From assembly GCA_029721435.1 (NCBI GenBank), contig CM056583.1:73721120-73785119 (forward strand): a stretch of DNA of 64,000 bases, given 5' to 3'. Positions within the stretch are counted from its first letter, which is position 1. Each line of letters starts with the position of its first letter. Shown here one piece after another: positions 13,908 to 28,700 of the stretch. The stretch is from Gymnothorax reevesii. Its lineage: Eukaryota; Chordata; Actinopteri; Anguilliformes; Muraenidae. The notes beneath the pieces were generated by a model. The model worked only from the letters and a program-made list of their open reading frames with translations, searched no databases and was not told the origin of the DNA. A program made the position numbers and the translations under genes.

Positions 13908-14193
13908 CAGGCCTACCAAAAAAAACGGCCAAGCTGTAACAAAAGTTTGTCAGATGTCTACCTTTTTCAAATAACCAGCAACACACAATTGAAAACTCAT
14001 TTGGTGCTTCTCTGGATTTGTTGCAGGCTTTCTGAGTTTGGTTCTGGTGAAAATGTATCGACTTCAAAGTGTCGTGGCGCGAAGTTTAGCGGGAACGTGG
14101 CATGTTTTCGATTTCGTGTTGCTGGTTATTTGAAAAAGGTAGACATCTGCCAAACTTTTTTTCACAGCTTGGCCGTTTCCTTTGGTAGGCCTG
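13908..14193. repeat. long hairpin (inverted-repeat) element
   Basis: A left arm at 13908-13984 (CAGGCCTACC... to ...AACCAGCAACAC) is the inverse of a right arm at 14116-14193 (GTGTTGCTGGTT... to ...GGTAGGCCTG), with about 90 percent matching by eye over 77 bases. A 131-base unique spacer lies between. A chance + strand frame of 161 codons (13788-14273) runs straight through both arms. It is probably a foldback or MITE-type transposon; I could not define target duplications. Confidence 0.75.
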
Positions 14194-17100
14194 CTTATGG
14201 GAGCTCCCATCTCAGATGCAGATCCACGTCAAGGAGAGGAAAATCGGTCAAACCAGACGCAGCAGAAAGATAAAAGGCATTAAAACATTAATGCATCTAT
14301 GTGCTTCCCTCTGGTCCTGGAACGGTACAACACCTAATGACATGCCAAGACCAAATCAATGGTGCTGCACCGATCCAAAAGATAAGATGCGGTCACGCGC
14401 ACTTAGGCTGCGCCAGATTGATTTGAATGAGCAGAAGCAAGAAACTATGTGATCAGAATCTTCAGTGCAGATCTCCGTATGCTGGCATGATTTGATGAGA
14501 CCTGATTTGAAGTGGCTCTTGCGGTGGGACACATGCCCCACATGCGAATCCCATCTTCTTTCTATTTTCCCTCCCTTTCATGGCTGTCCGTTTTTCATTA
14601 AATTTTTCCACTTCCCCACGGTGATCGGAGGAAATTAGCATTCAACTCCGTCCTCTTCAGAAAGGCACTGCGCACCTGAAGAGCAGCAAAAAATGGTTCC
14701 AAAAATGTGTGTCCCACAGAAGCATTCATGACCCCAGATACTCAGGGTGTGAACATTTACCACATACGCACAGTTCCACAGGCTCTTTGCATTAGCCATT
14801 TACCATCTGATGCACATTTATAGTAGTGCTCATAGGTGCATAGCAGAAAACTGATCCATGTATCAGTTGTAATGCTTGCAGTTCTTGCATTTTCCTGCAT
14901 GGACAAGCCAATTGTGAGCACAGAGACCAAACCACTCATCTGTCACCAGCAACTTGCAAGTTCACGGATAAATAGGACGCATTTCACTCTACAGTCTAAC
15001 TGTACAATGAGGCTAAAACACGTGCCTTGAATTCATGCACCGGGAGATAAAAATAGGTCAGCAGTGTAAGTCAGATAAATACGGAGCAAATACATCTATG
15101 TATCAATTCCTGGAGTCAGGAAGCAATACCTGTTGCAAAAAAAAAACAAAAAAATTATGTCTCCTATTCAAACCCTTGTTCAGCTAATAGCTAGCCAGGT
15201 CAATAACAGTGAATTCGTAATGACAATTTTTCCCCCAGCAAAGAAAAGCCAGTAATAGCAGGAACATTATGAGGCAGCAAACTAATGCTGCCAGATTGTT
15301 CTGCGTCATTAATGAAACCAGCTGCTCAGAAGCTCATCCAGAGGGAACGAGGTTAGTGCTCCATTTTCCACTCTATACTGCGTAATGCACACCTCTCATT
15401 ACTTTTTCGGAGAAAAGCATAACAGCCCCAAACTCAGGTTGCCAATCAGCAGCCCTGTGATTATCCTGGTAGTATTGCCACCCACAGTGGAACGCAACGG
15501 CCCCAGACCCTCTTCCCTAGGAACCTGTAATGGCTGACATCACTGATTAGTCTGTTTGTGATCTAAATGTGTGGGGATACTTGTTACACAGAATAGCATT
15601 ATTTTCATGAAGTTTCCTTCATGTAATCGTTCCAACCAAATCTAAAGGATTACCTTACGTTCTGAAGTCCTGCGCTGCGTCAGCTCAGCGACCATATGCC
15701 CCATTTCGCCATAAACTCATCTACACAGAACAAATTATTATGAAGCGGTGATTCCAAGTCCACTTAAGGTTGTTTGCAAATCTTCGTTCAATGGTCTTAC
15801 TCAAGAAGAAGGTAAAGGATGCAATTAGTGTGATTAACGTCGAGGATACCTCCAAAAATCTGCAATTAAAAATTCTGACTGCGGGTAAACTACCGTGCAG
15901 CAAAGTCTTTTAGGAAAAAACATGATAGAAAATTCATACAAAGTGAAACACTGAACAGACCAGCTCATATTGCAAGATGGTCTAAAACTGAAAGATTCGG
16001 CAGCTTACCTGAATCTCCAAGTAATGAGTGAACAATCCACCACGAGACAGTACTTACTCTGTTATATGAGTATCTTCAATTATGCGCAAAGCTAAATAAT
16101 TTCACTGCCAAGTCCAACAATTTCCAAACTATTGTTCTGGCAAATATTGATGCGAAAATGTGCATGAGGTAATGTGTAGTCTGCTTGTAGAAACTGGCCA
16201 ACTTTTTTTTATTGAAGACAAAAGGATGAACAAGCTTCCCTTAAGAGAAAAGGACGAATAGATTTTTCCATCCAATAAACCAGACAGTGGAAGAACTACT
16301 CATTTTCCCAATGAGTAGGCCGAAAGGCTGAATTATGATCTACTTCGCATCCCCGGTGCTCATGGAACGAACGGCACATCCCTGTGTCTGCGAATGACAG
16401 GCCAGTCATGGTTCTTGCGGTTGAAATGGCTCAAATAAACGGAGTGCGTCATGTACCATCCAGTACAGCAGGTACAACCACTCCTTCCTGTTTGTCATTT
16501 CAACCAATCATCATCTGTTTATCCAATATGGCCTCCATGGCGCCATGCTATGCTGTTATCAAAATTGCAAGCAGCTTCATTTTGACCACCGTTCAGCGCC
16601 ATTCAGGCCATAATGACATCATTCTGCCATTGTTCACGCTGCGGAGCTGAGAACTGAGGATAAATCGTCCTTCAGCAGTTCTGCTGATTGTTAAGCTGTT
16701 AAAGCAATTAAAACATCCATTTAGTGGAATAAGATATTTGCCCCAGAGATTAGAGACGTATTGTCTCACAAAGCACTGAAAAGTGATGACAGGCGTCAAG
16801 AACTTGCTCAGTTTATCCACACACTTTCACAGAACACTGAATTTACTCTCAATGAATTAGTGGAACCTTCTAATGCAGTGTCAGTTATTTTTGCCACAAA
16901 GGATTTGCAACAATAGAAAAGACGACTCGGCACATTTCCCAGCTGGAAAAACCCCTTGCCAAAGGACAGAAATAAAAATACTTTATTATTTATAAAACAT
17001 AAAGCTTTAATCAATAAAAGCACAAACAAAACCATTCACGAGGAATGATAGACGCAAATGTTTTCGAGTTTGACATTATCTACGCAGCTGTCTCCCCGCA

Positions 17101-20100
17101 GCGAATAATTGGTGCTGTAAGAAAGACCAGTGATGGAGTGCATTACTGAAATACAGTGATAGGGTCTGTAACAGGCTCTTGTCAAATGGATGTGCTGAAC
17201 TCTTTCCCCTTGTGCAGATCATTAACTTCAGATCCCATTCATCACATAAGGTGTGTCCTAAATGTGTTCCCAATCCAAGGGGTCAGATTTTCTTAAATAC
17301 AATCCCAGTAAAATGGATGGACACAACTTTTGTCAAAACTTTTGAGTGGTTCTGTAAATCAAATGATTCTTCAGAAAGTCCGCAAAAGCCCAGAAAAACA
17401 AAGCACGCCCATCATAAACACAGCTGCATTCCTAAGCTATAGGAATAAATGACAACATCATTATTCCACCCAATTTCCCTAAAAGACGCCTGGAACCATG
17501 GTCAATAAATCAGTGTATTACCCAAGCAAAGCCTTTTAGGAACACAGGGAAGCATTCCCTTGGCTATTTAGAATGCTTCCATTAGCAAATCGGAATTTAT
17601 AGGAATAAAGCCCTAAGCTTTTATTTTCAAACCACAACTTCAGTGTAAATAAATGGGCAAAGCCAATTTTATTATTATTATTTTTTAATCGGAGAATTAC
17701 GCCCACTACAGTCACCCTCGGTCCATGGTATACAGACTGTGGTAAGTACATGGGTTGGGCCATAAAACTAACCGTGCTCCATAAGCTGATGATATACGAA
17801 TGTCTCATTATAACTGGTCAGGGCATCATATATATAGAATGGAGATAAAAATGTAAAATAAGACTGAAGAAGAATGATACTGCAATAAAATTAATCCGTC
17901 TAATGGCAGTACTTTCCACGAAGAACTACAACTCAGTCCGTCCTCTTTGCACAAAGACAAAACAGATGTGTGCAAAGTGACCTATTCTGTCTGTTTTAGT
18001 AAGGAATAATATATTCTGCACATTTCATCTGTATAACAAAAGCATCAAACATAATTTAAATCATGTATAAATGCGGAAGGTTCTGCTAAACCTTGAAGAG
18101 CAGGCATGCTGAAGCTATCAGGACCAACTTCATGAAAACAGAGCGGCAGCTGAAAAAGTGTGTAATGGAAAACTGCCCTCCTCAAGCTGATGAGGGGCTC
18201 TCACCTCTTCCTGCTATACAAGTAGCCAATTTGGCATTGGACTGAATCTCTTCCATGCGCAGAACCTCACAACATTATGGAACTGGACCAATGCAGAAAT
18301 GTAAGACACTGTGGAGCCATTGTTTCAATAGACTGCCACAGTCAGTCTTATTTTATTTTAATTACAAAGTTGGGACCCAACATAAGGGTGATTACCTCAG
18401 GTTCCCACATCAATTTCGTAATGGGCAATTACCCACAATCCAAGGCACCTTCACGGGGAAAACCCCTTATCTATCAGAGAGAATGAAGACATCAATGGTT
18501 CTCCCCCAAAACCTGCAGAGCCACCAGCCACTTCTTTTCACGCTGCAGCGCAGACCACAGCTAAGCTCATAGGAAGTAGAGTCAGAGTTACCGATCATTC
18601 TTGGCTTTAAAATGCAGTCTTTAAGCACTTTATCAACCAGTGAGAGTCTCTACATACTGATAAAATTTGTTTCTCCAACCAAACTGACTGAGCCTCTGCC
18701 AACTTTTCCATCAACTCCACATTGTTCTGTTGTGCCATCAGCCAGGAGTAAGTACAGGCAGGCAATGCTTTGATATGACCTAGGGCTATAGGGCTCAAAC
18801 ATACAACACAAAGTCAAGACTTAAATCTATAGTAGACAACTTTTGAGAACAGCGAGAGAGAAATTTTGATCATAAAAATTGCCTTTTCCTCACTACTCCT
18901 TCTCTGTAGTCCCTCCCTTCAGGCGCAATCATGAGTTCAGTTAACCAGAAGTAGCTATTAAGAAATACGCCTACATGAGGAGCTCCAGTAAGTCTTCCTG
19001 CAAAGTAGTAAACACTGGAAACAACAAAAGGTTTTAGCATTCAGATGTTACTCATGGACACCCTCTCAAATTCATTGTGATTGTGCTTGGTGATTGATAG
19101 ATGATAGAGAAACGAGGCTATAAATCACAAAAGCAAGCGGTCAAACTAACGTTACTTACACAACGTTAGCATAAGCTACCAAACCCAATTACTCGCTGTG
19201 CATATTACGAAAGCGACCTAGCAATGAAACCAAAACATTTCATACATTCTTAAAGTGTGCAAGGTGAGAGCCTTGACTATAATGCTAAATACACTCCAGG
19301 TCCAACTACAAGACGAGGAAAGCAGATAAACTACGAGACAACGAGCAAGTTTGCATCCTTGTACGCAAGGGCAAAGTCCCCATCACAGCCGCCAGCTCCC
19401 TACCGGCTGATCTGGATTTATGTGGAACATTATTTTTACCACCTCACCGGGCTGAGCTACATGAAGCTATGACACTTCTTTAGGCGATCAAACACATGTA
19501 GGCACCGGTTATAAGAGCTAAAGCACCTAAGTAGAGCATGCTGTCGACTATTCTACTAAAGATGGATTGCTTTCACATTATATCAACTAGAGCCCAGTCA
19601 CAGTAACTAAATAAATGCGAAGAAACATGCTACCAAGCTACTTATCAACTCAAGGCCAGCAGATTTTCCACACACATCTGCCTGGTTTATACGGCTTGCA
19701 ATTATAACCAGAGTCCGCCTCCTTTTTGGTTGACTGCTTTCCTGCTGATGCTTTTTTGTCTTTGATTTCTGCTATTATAACAGTTATGCAGTTGTTGATT
19801 ACTGAAGACCTAGGAGAGCAGACAAAAACTTTGAGGTTTCTAGATTTTCACTGTCCGGGGCTGCCATACAGAAACCCGAATTCACTGTCACACCACCAAT
19901 GGCCAAAGAGTGCTATGACATTTTCACCTAATATAACAGAAAAATAGTTTCAAAAAGCAAATTAAAGCTCCTCCAGGAACCAGGCGCAGGAGAGAGGAGG
20001 GCTGCTCAGCATGTGCACAAGAAGTGCGTTAGAAACTTCTCCTGCCCCTGATTGGTTAATTTTGCTCGGGTGCAATGGATTCTTGCTAATGCCATTACAA

Positions 20101-23057
20101 GCATTGGGAGGATCCAAATGTACCTACTTCTTTTTAACTAACTAGCCATCTCATCAACGACGGTCAGAAAAGAGTGATTATTTCAGCAAATGTTTAAACA
20201 AAAAAAATAAAAAATTTATAAACGTTACCTACCTACGACTCATTTAACCGAATGAAGCTCATCCCCCAGATCATTCATGTCTGTAAAGACATGTAGTCCA
20301 TAAAGAAATATCCAAGCCTAAATATGCTTATGTCCCAGATAGTTTTCACAATAAAAACTATACCCCTCAGATCAATAAGCATTTCTGACACAAACTAACC
20401 ACATATATTTAGACATTCTTCAAGCTCAACAGTCCACAGAAAAAGCAGCAGCTGCTGGCCGAAGTAGTCCATGCACGTCAGATTCAGTTAACGGAGTAGA
20501 GACTGCAGATGGACACAGCAATGACCCCGCGGGGATATGGAAATTAGGCAAAGCTGAAGCCAGCAGCAAAACCAGAACAATAGTACAGAATTCACCGGCA
20601 CACATCCAAATCCCATCCCCCCCACACCCCCAAAACTTTGAGAGTAATGGCACACTTCAGATTGGGAAGGTGCGGTACGATCATATTTCAAAATCATTTT
20701 AAAGGGGACAGGCAATAAATCGGAAAAAAAAAACAAAAAACTGAATCTCCTTTAGGAATGGAAAATTGGTCATCATCATGCAAGTTCTCCAGTAAATAGC
20801 TTAGAGTAAGTGGACACAGACAGGAGCGGCAGTGAATGTTGTGTGTCGAACAGCTTCTTGCCCCATTACCTTGCCTGGATTCTGATGCAGTTTGAGACTG
20901 TAAAAACAGCAGCGGTAGGATGTTGTGCACACCCTCAAACTTATCTTTTTTTGCAATCCAGTTAAACCTTCACAAAGCTCAAACACTGATGCACTGACAT
21001 TACAGGGAGAAAAATAAGCTCACTAATCAGGTTTTCAAACATTGCAGCATGAGGTCCTTGAATATTACTGACCACCTAAACAAGTAAATCAAAAGCAATG
21101 TGGAAAAGGAGTCAACGGCCTCCTCATCTCACTTCCCATACTGTACCAAACTCCAGCTGCAGAGATCGCCCCCCTGTCCCCACTCACCACTAACTCAATC
21201 ACCATCTCCATTCTTACACCATTAAGGGCCTGAAGAGTCATTTCACCCCAACATCTGCTATTCCCATCCCCACTACTCGGCTAACTCGCCTCCACATGAT
21301 GAACCCTGCTGTAGGGCCAGGGGAGGGGGCATTAATGTCGCCACTCAGCCGCAGCAAAGCAAGAGAACTAATGAGCAGGACACGACACGACACCCCCCAC
21401 CAAAAAAAATAAATAAATTAAATACTGCAGTTGAAGACGACTGCAGTTGAAGCCATGTAAACTAAATACCATCACCTTTGTCCGTAATTTGTTCCCCATG
21501 TTCTCCAGCATAAAGGCCAGTATATACTCCGAAGTGGACACACAGATACACGGACAACTGCGGACACCACAGACGCGTAGAAGTTCTGCTTATATTTTCT
21601 GGAGTCCACTCGGAGGACACGTTCCAAACAATGGACCGGTGTCTGCAGTCGGTGCCCTTGCCGAGTTGCCCAGTGGCTGCGTAGACTAGACCTAGCGGTC
21701 ACACACATTGGAGGTATGTGCATGTCCGAACAGAGCCGTCACATACACCTCCTGGAAAAATACATTTCCATCACGTGGACTCTAGTGGACCCTCGTGTCC
21801 TTGCGGAGGCGGCAAGTGTAACGTTAGCTTAAGGCCTATTAGCAGGCTCCTCTCACAGAGACCAGGCTTTGTCTCTCGCTCTCTCGCTCTATGACTGCAC
21901 ACAAGGACTGCCTCAGCCACATAGTCACTGGAAAAAGTTCTTGGTGTATTCTTCAATGCTGTATAAACAAGTCTAAACTTTGTGGTTTAGAAAGTACAGA
22001 AAAAATAGACGACTCTGCACAGAGAAATACTAGAAAATAACTGTAACCGAGACACAGAGCTGACATTGGAGGAAGGCCTGAACATCTGTTTAAGCATTTA
22101 TAAAATAAACACAATTATTTCACACTATTTGTCTGTGTGTATGTGTTATTGGCATCGACGCATGGTAACTAACCCCTAAACACTTTAATAATATGTATTA
22201 GGCTACTTTTAAATGCATGCAATAAATAGGTTTCCTTCATAGAAAGAAAACGCTAACATTGCTGCAGAAATGGAAATATTTGCACATTCAGGAGAACCAC
22301 ACGGGCCAGTGGAATCCACAGCAAAGGGGCAAACAGAGATATTAAGAGCAGGACCATCTGCAGGACCAGACAGTCTGGTCGCAGTGTGAGGTCCGCAGGG
22401 CTGCTACACAGCGAGTGTGACAGGTTAAACTGGACACTGATCTTGATGAGAGATGATTCTTGCCCGTTTAGCGCAAAATGAACTCCCTGTAGCTGTCATT
22501 TTGTTTTCGCCTAGTAGGCAGAACATTGTTATACAGCGCCACCACTCACCAGTAGTAGGTAAAGAAATGCACTTTAAGTTCCAGCTCAGTAAGTACTCAA
22601 AAGCTCTGTCAGTTGGGGGGAACCAGTATAATCCTTATGTTATAAACCTAAAGCAAGGTTCTTTACTAATGCTTAACAGAAGAGGCCTGGTATTGAAATA
22701 ATAAATATCAATCCTGATTCCACACTGTCCTGTGCAATATGTATTCATATTGGGGTCAAGAGTGAAAGCTGAAAATGGAAGAAATATGCTAATTAGTCCT
22801 TCCCTCAAAAACCATTTCTTTTTAAGGTTGCTAGAGATTAGACAGCAGTTGGGCCAAGATGTATTCAAGATGTATGTAGCATCTTGGCATCTTGTTTGTA
22901 TACATCTTGCCATATCCTGAGACCCATTCCACCAATCAACCTGAAACTTGGTGGTGGCACCACTGAGGACTGAAGGTCGAGCAGCGTCGAGTTTGAAGTC
23001 GTTTTGCTGAGCTATTCTCGGGAAATCAAGAAAGCTGCAAGCACCAGTACCACTCAT

Positions 23058-23195
23058 GCAGCAATTGTATAGGCTCTGCATCATACAGCACAAGCAGCAA
23101 TTGAATGAGCACTGCACTATACCGTGCAAGCAGCAATAGAATGGGCACTAAAATGCGCTGCACAAGAGACAATTAACAGGCACCGCACTTGTCAG
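23058..23195. repeat. 36-bp minisatellite, four units
   Basis: Units start at 23058, 23094, 23130 and 23166 (exactly 36 apart). The first three begin GCAGCAAT and most end TGCACAA or a variant; the last is the most diverged. A chance minus-strand frame of 164 codons (22635-23129) crosses it. Confidence 0.75.
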
Positions 23196-23359
23196 ATTTA
23201 AAAGGATTGAGCAGGTATGTATAGTAATATACCATTCCCTGTTTGGATGCAATGGGAATGTTCGCTCATTATACCGCATGAATTCCACTGAAGCTGAGAG
23301 ATCAAAAGTACCTTAATTACCTGGCCCCTCCCCTAGTGGGCCAGGTTAAGCAATGATCA

Positions 23360-23361
<2 letters not shown>

Positions 23362-23408
<47 letters not shown>
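23362..23408. repeat. GT microsatellite
   Basis: (TG)n of about 22 units, nearly uninterrupted. Confidence 0.97.
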
Positions 23409-23410
<2 letters not shown>

Positions 23411-25636
23411 CTGTCACTCCGTCTGTCAGCCCGTGGCTGGGGCCAGGTCTGCTATCTCTGATTGCCTTGTTTCATTAAGCACTAAAAAAATTGAAGGTAA
23501 AATGTTACATACACGAGGTAAGAGAATTCACTTTCTAGGTTTCTGGGTCACTGGTTAACCAGCCGTTTGCGTAACTGATGTGATTTTATATAGTTAAAAT
23601 GTAAACTCTGGGAGTTTGTCAGGAACTGAGAAGTGTAAACTAACTATTGTGAATCCACTAGCACAAATACCCACTTCAAAAAAAAATGATTACCTCAGCT
23701 ATGAGTTTCACAGTATGTTGTTGGATTACATCAGTGCACATCTGTTCTACATCAATACAAAATGGAGAGGGAGAGACAATGCCTTCAGAATCTGCAGTGT
23801 TGCTCTAACTGACTGGTGTACACAAATTCATGGGCTGCATTCTTTCTGGCTTTGAGGACCATAAAACATCCAATACACACATACTAGCCAATAAAAGAAC
23901 AGCTGACTAAGGCCACCCCCGCAAATGTTTGCCTAAAAAGTAATCATTTCTTATGACCAAAATGTGTTTTCTTTTCATAACAAAGTGGTAACTTTCCATT
24001 CGAGAATAATAATATTTTGAATAATTTCTGAAGGAGAACATTATGAACTAAGTGGGCATCCTTCAGTTAAGCGAAAAGTAGGAGACTGTCAGACTCAATT
24101 GCAAAATACATGTTGACCAAGCCCCGTGTTTCAGTAAAACATAAGCAGTCTGACTCATGCAAATGACCTCGGTGACCTTAATAGCCAAATGCAATACCAT
24201 ATAGTGGGAAGCCAAAAAGAATTTATTTCACTAAACAGTGACCTAAATTCTGGAGTTAATAAAAATGTACATTTTGCAAAATAAGAAGGAAAACAATAAT
24301 TTCCATTTTCCAACCAAAGATGTAAAATCAGCATAGACTGCTGTGAAGTGGAAAGAAACATCAAGATGAATCAAACTACATCAAAGTGCAGCCCATCTTT
24401 GGGGACATACAGCACTCACAGGTGTAAACCACTGGAACCATCTGTCCAGGTAGGGGGAAAAAAATCATGAATCTGCTTAGAAGTTCCTACAGCAAAAGGA
24501 TGCCGCTTCAATCAATACAAGATTTAGATCGTTATTTGTAAAACAAAGAGCATTTCAATTTCATTTTTCCATCTCTGACTGCTTGAAAATTTATGGTGCT
24601 CTGAAACTTTAACCGTTAGTGTATATCACCCATGAGAGCAATGGAGTCCAGCTGGTTTTCTAATACAGAAGCAGGTGTGCATAAATGTGCATAAAGACAG
24701 AGACCATAAATGAGAGAGATTTCGCGTCACAGCTAGCCACAGGTTTTTGAAAGCTAAATGGCTTTGAAAAAAAAAAAGTTCACGCAAACCATCATGCACA
24801 AGTTATTCAGGTTTCAAGAAGAAAATAAGATAACGTATGTGTTGGCATACATGTCAAAATCAGTTCTGACAATTCTGTAAAGGGGGAGGGGGGGGGCATT
24901 ACCTAATGTAATCAAGCATGTGTGGCGAAGTGAAGTAAAATATTCCTTCTTTAGAATCTAAAACCATCTGTGCAGTGGCGTGTGGAAAGCGGTGCTCATT
25001 CAGTCACGTCAGTTTCAGCGAGGGCTGAATGAGTGGTGAGACAGGCCATTTGACCAAAGGGAAAAGGGAATTGCACTGGAGTCATGGCAATGGAATTCCT
25101 CAGTAATGCTTGCTTTGTGCTTTTTTTTTTTTTTTGGAGAATCCAGACACCTGCCATTTCACACAAGCGAGGTACACAAATGCAATTGGTAAATCCATGG
25201 TGCATTCGCACATGCAAAACATAAGTGAGGGAAAAGAGATAAATTTAGAGAAATACAGCCCACATTTGCCCAAAAAAACGCACTCAGTTTTCCCATTTAC
25301 AGCGCTTCTTGCCTTTTTTTGCCAATTCATATTTGGAGGGGGCTGGTCTCATTGCATCCTCGGTCAGTTTGGTAGAGCACAGACAAGGCGAGAGCACTGA
25401 CGGATGATTTTCTTCTCACTCCAAAGTCTAAACTGATGTCATGCAGTGATTATTTATCAGTATTCTTCAAACAGACTACAGTTTTCCATGGATAGGCCAC
25501 CAGTAGCACGAAAGTATGTTGTATCTACGTATAACAAAGTTCACAAAATTCCAGATTTGTGAATGGTATTACTACTTCCAGACATCTGAATGGTAATATT
25601 ATAGTTTTAACCCGCATGTGGAGAAAGAAGTCCAAT

Positions 25637-25768
25637 TATAGTCGCTATTACAACACATAATATTCAATTGCCAAATAATCTGAGGTATCTAACAAGAACA
25701 AAGTTCTGTTATAGTCGCTACAACCACATATAATATTCAATGGCCAAATAATCTATGGTATCTAACCA
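25637..25768. repeat. 72-bp tandem duplication
   Basis: TTATAGTCGCTA... to ...GGTATCTAAC occurs at 25637-25693 and again at 25709-25765 with a few differences, including AATATTCAATKGCCAAATAA in both. Confidence 0.8.
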
Positions 25769-28700
25769 TAAATGTCATTAACGGTCATGGATAATTTTAT
25801 ACGTTGATGTTTTATAGTATGAAAGTCATTAGCATTTGAAATATCTGTCAATGCTGATGCTCTGTGGACACTTGACTAAAAAAATGAGGCAACGCTGGAG
25901 ACAGGTCCACAATAACAGGAAGAGGCTCCTCATTTATGAAGATCTATTTTAAGTGTCTGCAACAAATGTGATTATTCTGTTTATTGTTATAAAAGTTTCC
26001 CCTTTGAAATTGTATTTGCAGGTGGCCTTACCACTGCATCAATCACTCATATTGCGTTTACAATACCATCTAAGCAGTTCCTGTTGGTCCCCTGTAAAAT
26101 GTGGGGCAGGCTTTGGTGTCAGCAACATCCTGTGCAGGAGGACAATCAAGCTATTTCTGACCTATGAGGGGGCTTCCCCCATTTCCTTCCATTTCCTTCG
26201 TTTCTCTCAGCTGCCGTTCAAACTATTCAAGTGACAGGAGTATGAGACCTGAGGGCCCAGAAAGGAGCTTAGAACAGGGAGGGTCCAAACACAGGCTTCC
26301 AGCGCCGGCTAATTAAAAGTTAGTGACAATGAAGCCCTGGAAATGCAAATGTAACCCACCAATTATGATGTTAATTACACACAACAGAAGGATTCCAAGG
26401 CACTTTAAGCCCACCTTGAATACGAGGCTAGCATGTGGCCTCCTCTAATTTCCGCATGGCTTACAGCAAGAACTTTATTGGGCTGGGTCATACAGCAGGC
26501 TATATTTCGGCAAGTCGCGTCAGCGAGGCGATGGTGAGCTAGGTTTTAAAATTGAGGGAAAATGAGAGCGAAACGGCAGTTTGAAAGTCCTCGAAGTTAA
26601 ATACATGGACAAGACGTCAACGTCATCATCTCTTTAAAGCTGCATGAACACTTGAGAACTCAAAAGCTTCACTGAACAAACTGTTTTCAATAATGTCCTG
26701 TAAGCAGTGAGCTTCAGTTTATTTTAGACACATAATTATATTAAAAAAGTTTATCTGGAGTGTCTGCACTAACCTCTTCAGGACAGCTTCAGTCCTCAGG
26801 GCAGGCACAGGAGGCAGCGGCTGGTCCACACCTGCAAAGTCAGTGGCACTACATAAGACCACAAGAATAATAACACCAAATGCTCACACTGGTTCTGAAG
26901 TCATGGGTGAGGTTTAAATGTCACCTTTTATTAACACTCCCTATATACAAAACAAAATGCCCACACAGGCATCATGCAAGCACCCCAACCCAACCTATGA
27001 TGCTAGTGTCACTGAATTACTCCAGAGTCTGGAAACTCCCAAATTTTCATCTGCTACCATAGAGTTTTTTCCCCGGCCACTTTCACCCAAGGTTTGCTCC
27101 AGTAGGATTTTAGAGCAGAGTTTCCCTGAACCACGCGTTGACATTTTTTTCCTGAAATTCACCATAGAGATAAACTGATTCAGTTGGATATTACACTAAG
27201 CTTCTTTCCAATTAGACCCTCGCAAAATCCCCCAAAAAACTAACCGGACAATTAGATTAACACTGCAAATCTGAAATCATTGTCACCCTTAACTGGAAAA
27301 TAGTTAAGATTCACTGTTCTACATCCATAAGGCAGTACGGGATAGATAGAATTCAGGCCTATAGCAAGTTTTGTTTGCAAGGCCTGTCGATTAAGCATTA
27401 TAAGTTCAGCTAGGGCAGGAATGCAGCCCCAAGTAGTTGCAATTCAATCTGTTGTCCCAGTTTTGGGAGGAAGGGGGTTGGTTGGAGCCAGATTGTTCGC
27501 TGACACGGAGCGTCTCTAATTTTCATGTCACAGCTGGAGTCCCGGCAGCAGCTAAGGCTGCTGATCAGCTGACTAGGCCACAGGCCAGCCAAAGTAAAGA
27601 GATGACTGCAGGCTCACGGGACCTGGAAAAACATCCTGAATGTGAGGGGAGGGCAGAGGAAGACCTCAAGACAAAGGGATGTCTGTGATTTGGGGGGTCC
27701 GGGCAATCAGGACAGGACCTGAGTGGAGGGAAATAACAGGAAGGGCTTTGAAGGAAAAGAGGTTCCTCCAGTCACAGTCTATGCTGAAACAGCACTGAAC
27801 CTCAAAGTGTTTGGAAAGACACAGAGAGAAAAAAGACAACTTGAGAAAGCGGGCCTTGCATATGAAGTGAACTGGACAGCGTGCTTTATCTTTGACGTGT
27901 ACACACACTCCCCTTCAATGAGACTTTAATCAAGCATCTTGCTCTCCATGTTTGCACATCTGTGCTGCAGTATCCACAGAGTTAGGAGGATTGTTGCAAC
28001 CTCATTCAGCAGGGCGGGGAACATGTGACTGCTGGGGCACAAACTATTTAAGTGTAGTGGGAACTGCATAAAAATAAATTCAGTGAAGAAAGCCTGCTGT
28101 GAATGACCATTAAAATACATCAGATTTTTGTTGTTGTGCTGACTTTCCTTAGCACAGTCTTTGTTGAACATCAGAAATTAATGTCAAAGACAAATAAAAA
28201 GCTTTTTTTTTTTTTTTTGCAATAACTAAATTAAAATAAAAACAATGCATAATTCTGCTAGTTTATATAGAGCTCTGTCTATTGCAGTGCTTTTTTGTTT
28301 GTTTTTTTTTTTAAACAAGACCACTTAGCATATAAATAAGTTAGAAGTAATGTGGTTCTCCTAAAAGAGAAAAAAAAAATCAAGTTGAAGACATTTACAC
28401 GCATCCAACTACGCATTTTTAAGGCCCTCGAGGTTCAATTTCCGCATCTCCAGGGTGTTTCATGATGAGCCAGCTGAACAGCAACAAGACCAGATCTGAA
28501 CTGGAAAAAGTTGAGAGGGTCTCCAGGAAGTTGGACTGCTCAATCCATCTGCCTTTCACCTTTCAGAGAGCGATCCTCAAGGGTATGTATTAAGCCCAGA
28601 GTGGAGACACAATAGATTCATTTTTCCCCCACTTAACCGACCCCTATCGTGGAACGTGGATAAATTTTTCACGGAAATAAAACTGAGCAAAATCCAGGCT

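Noticed and set aside
13788..14273. 161-codon + strand frame
   Set aside because: Runs through both arms of a hairpin element and encodes nothing recognisable.
18827..20230. Possible large DNA transposon with AACGTTAGC motifs
   Set aside because: Looks repeat-like, but no inverted ends or target duplication could be defined.
22635..23129. 164-codon minus strand frame
   Set aside because: Crosses a palindrome and the 36-bp minisatellite; no domain and no splice context.
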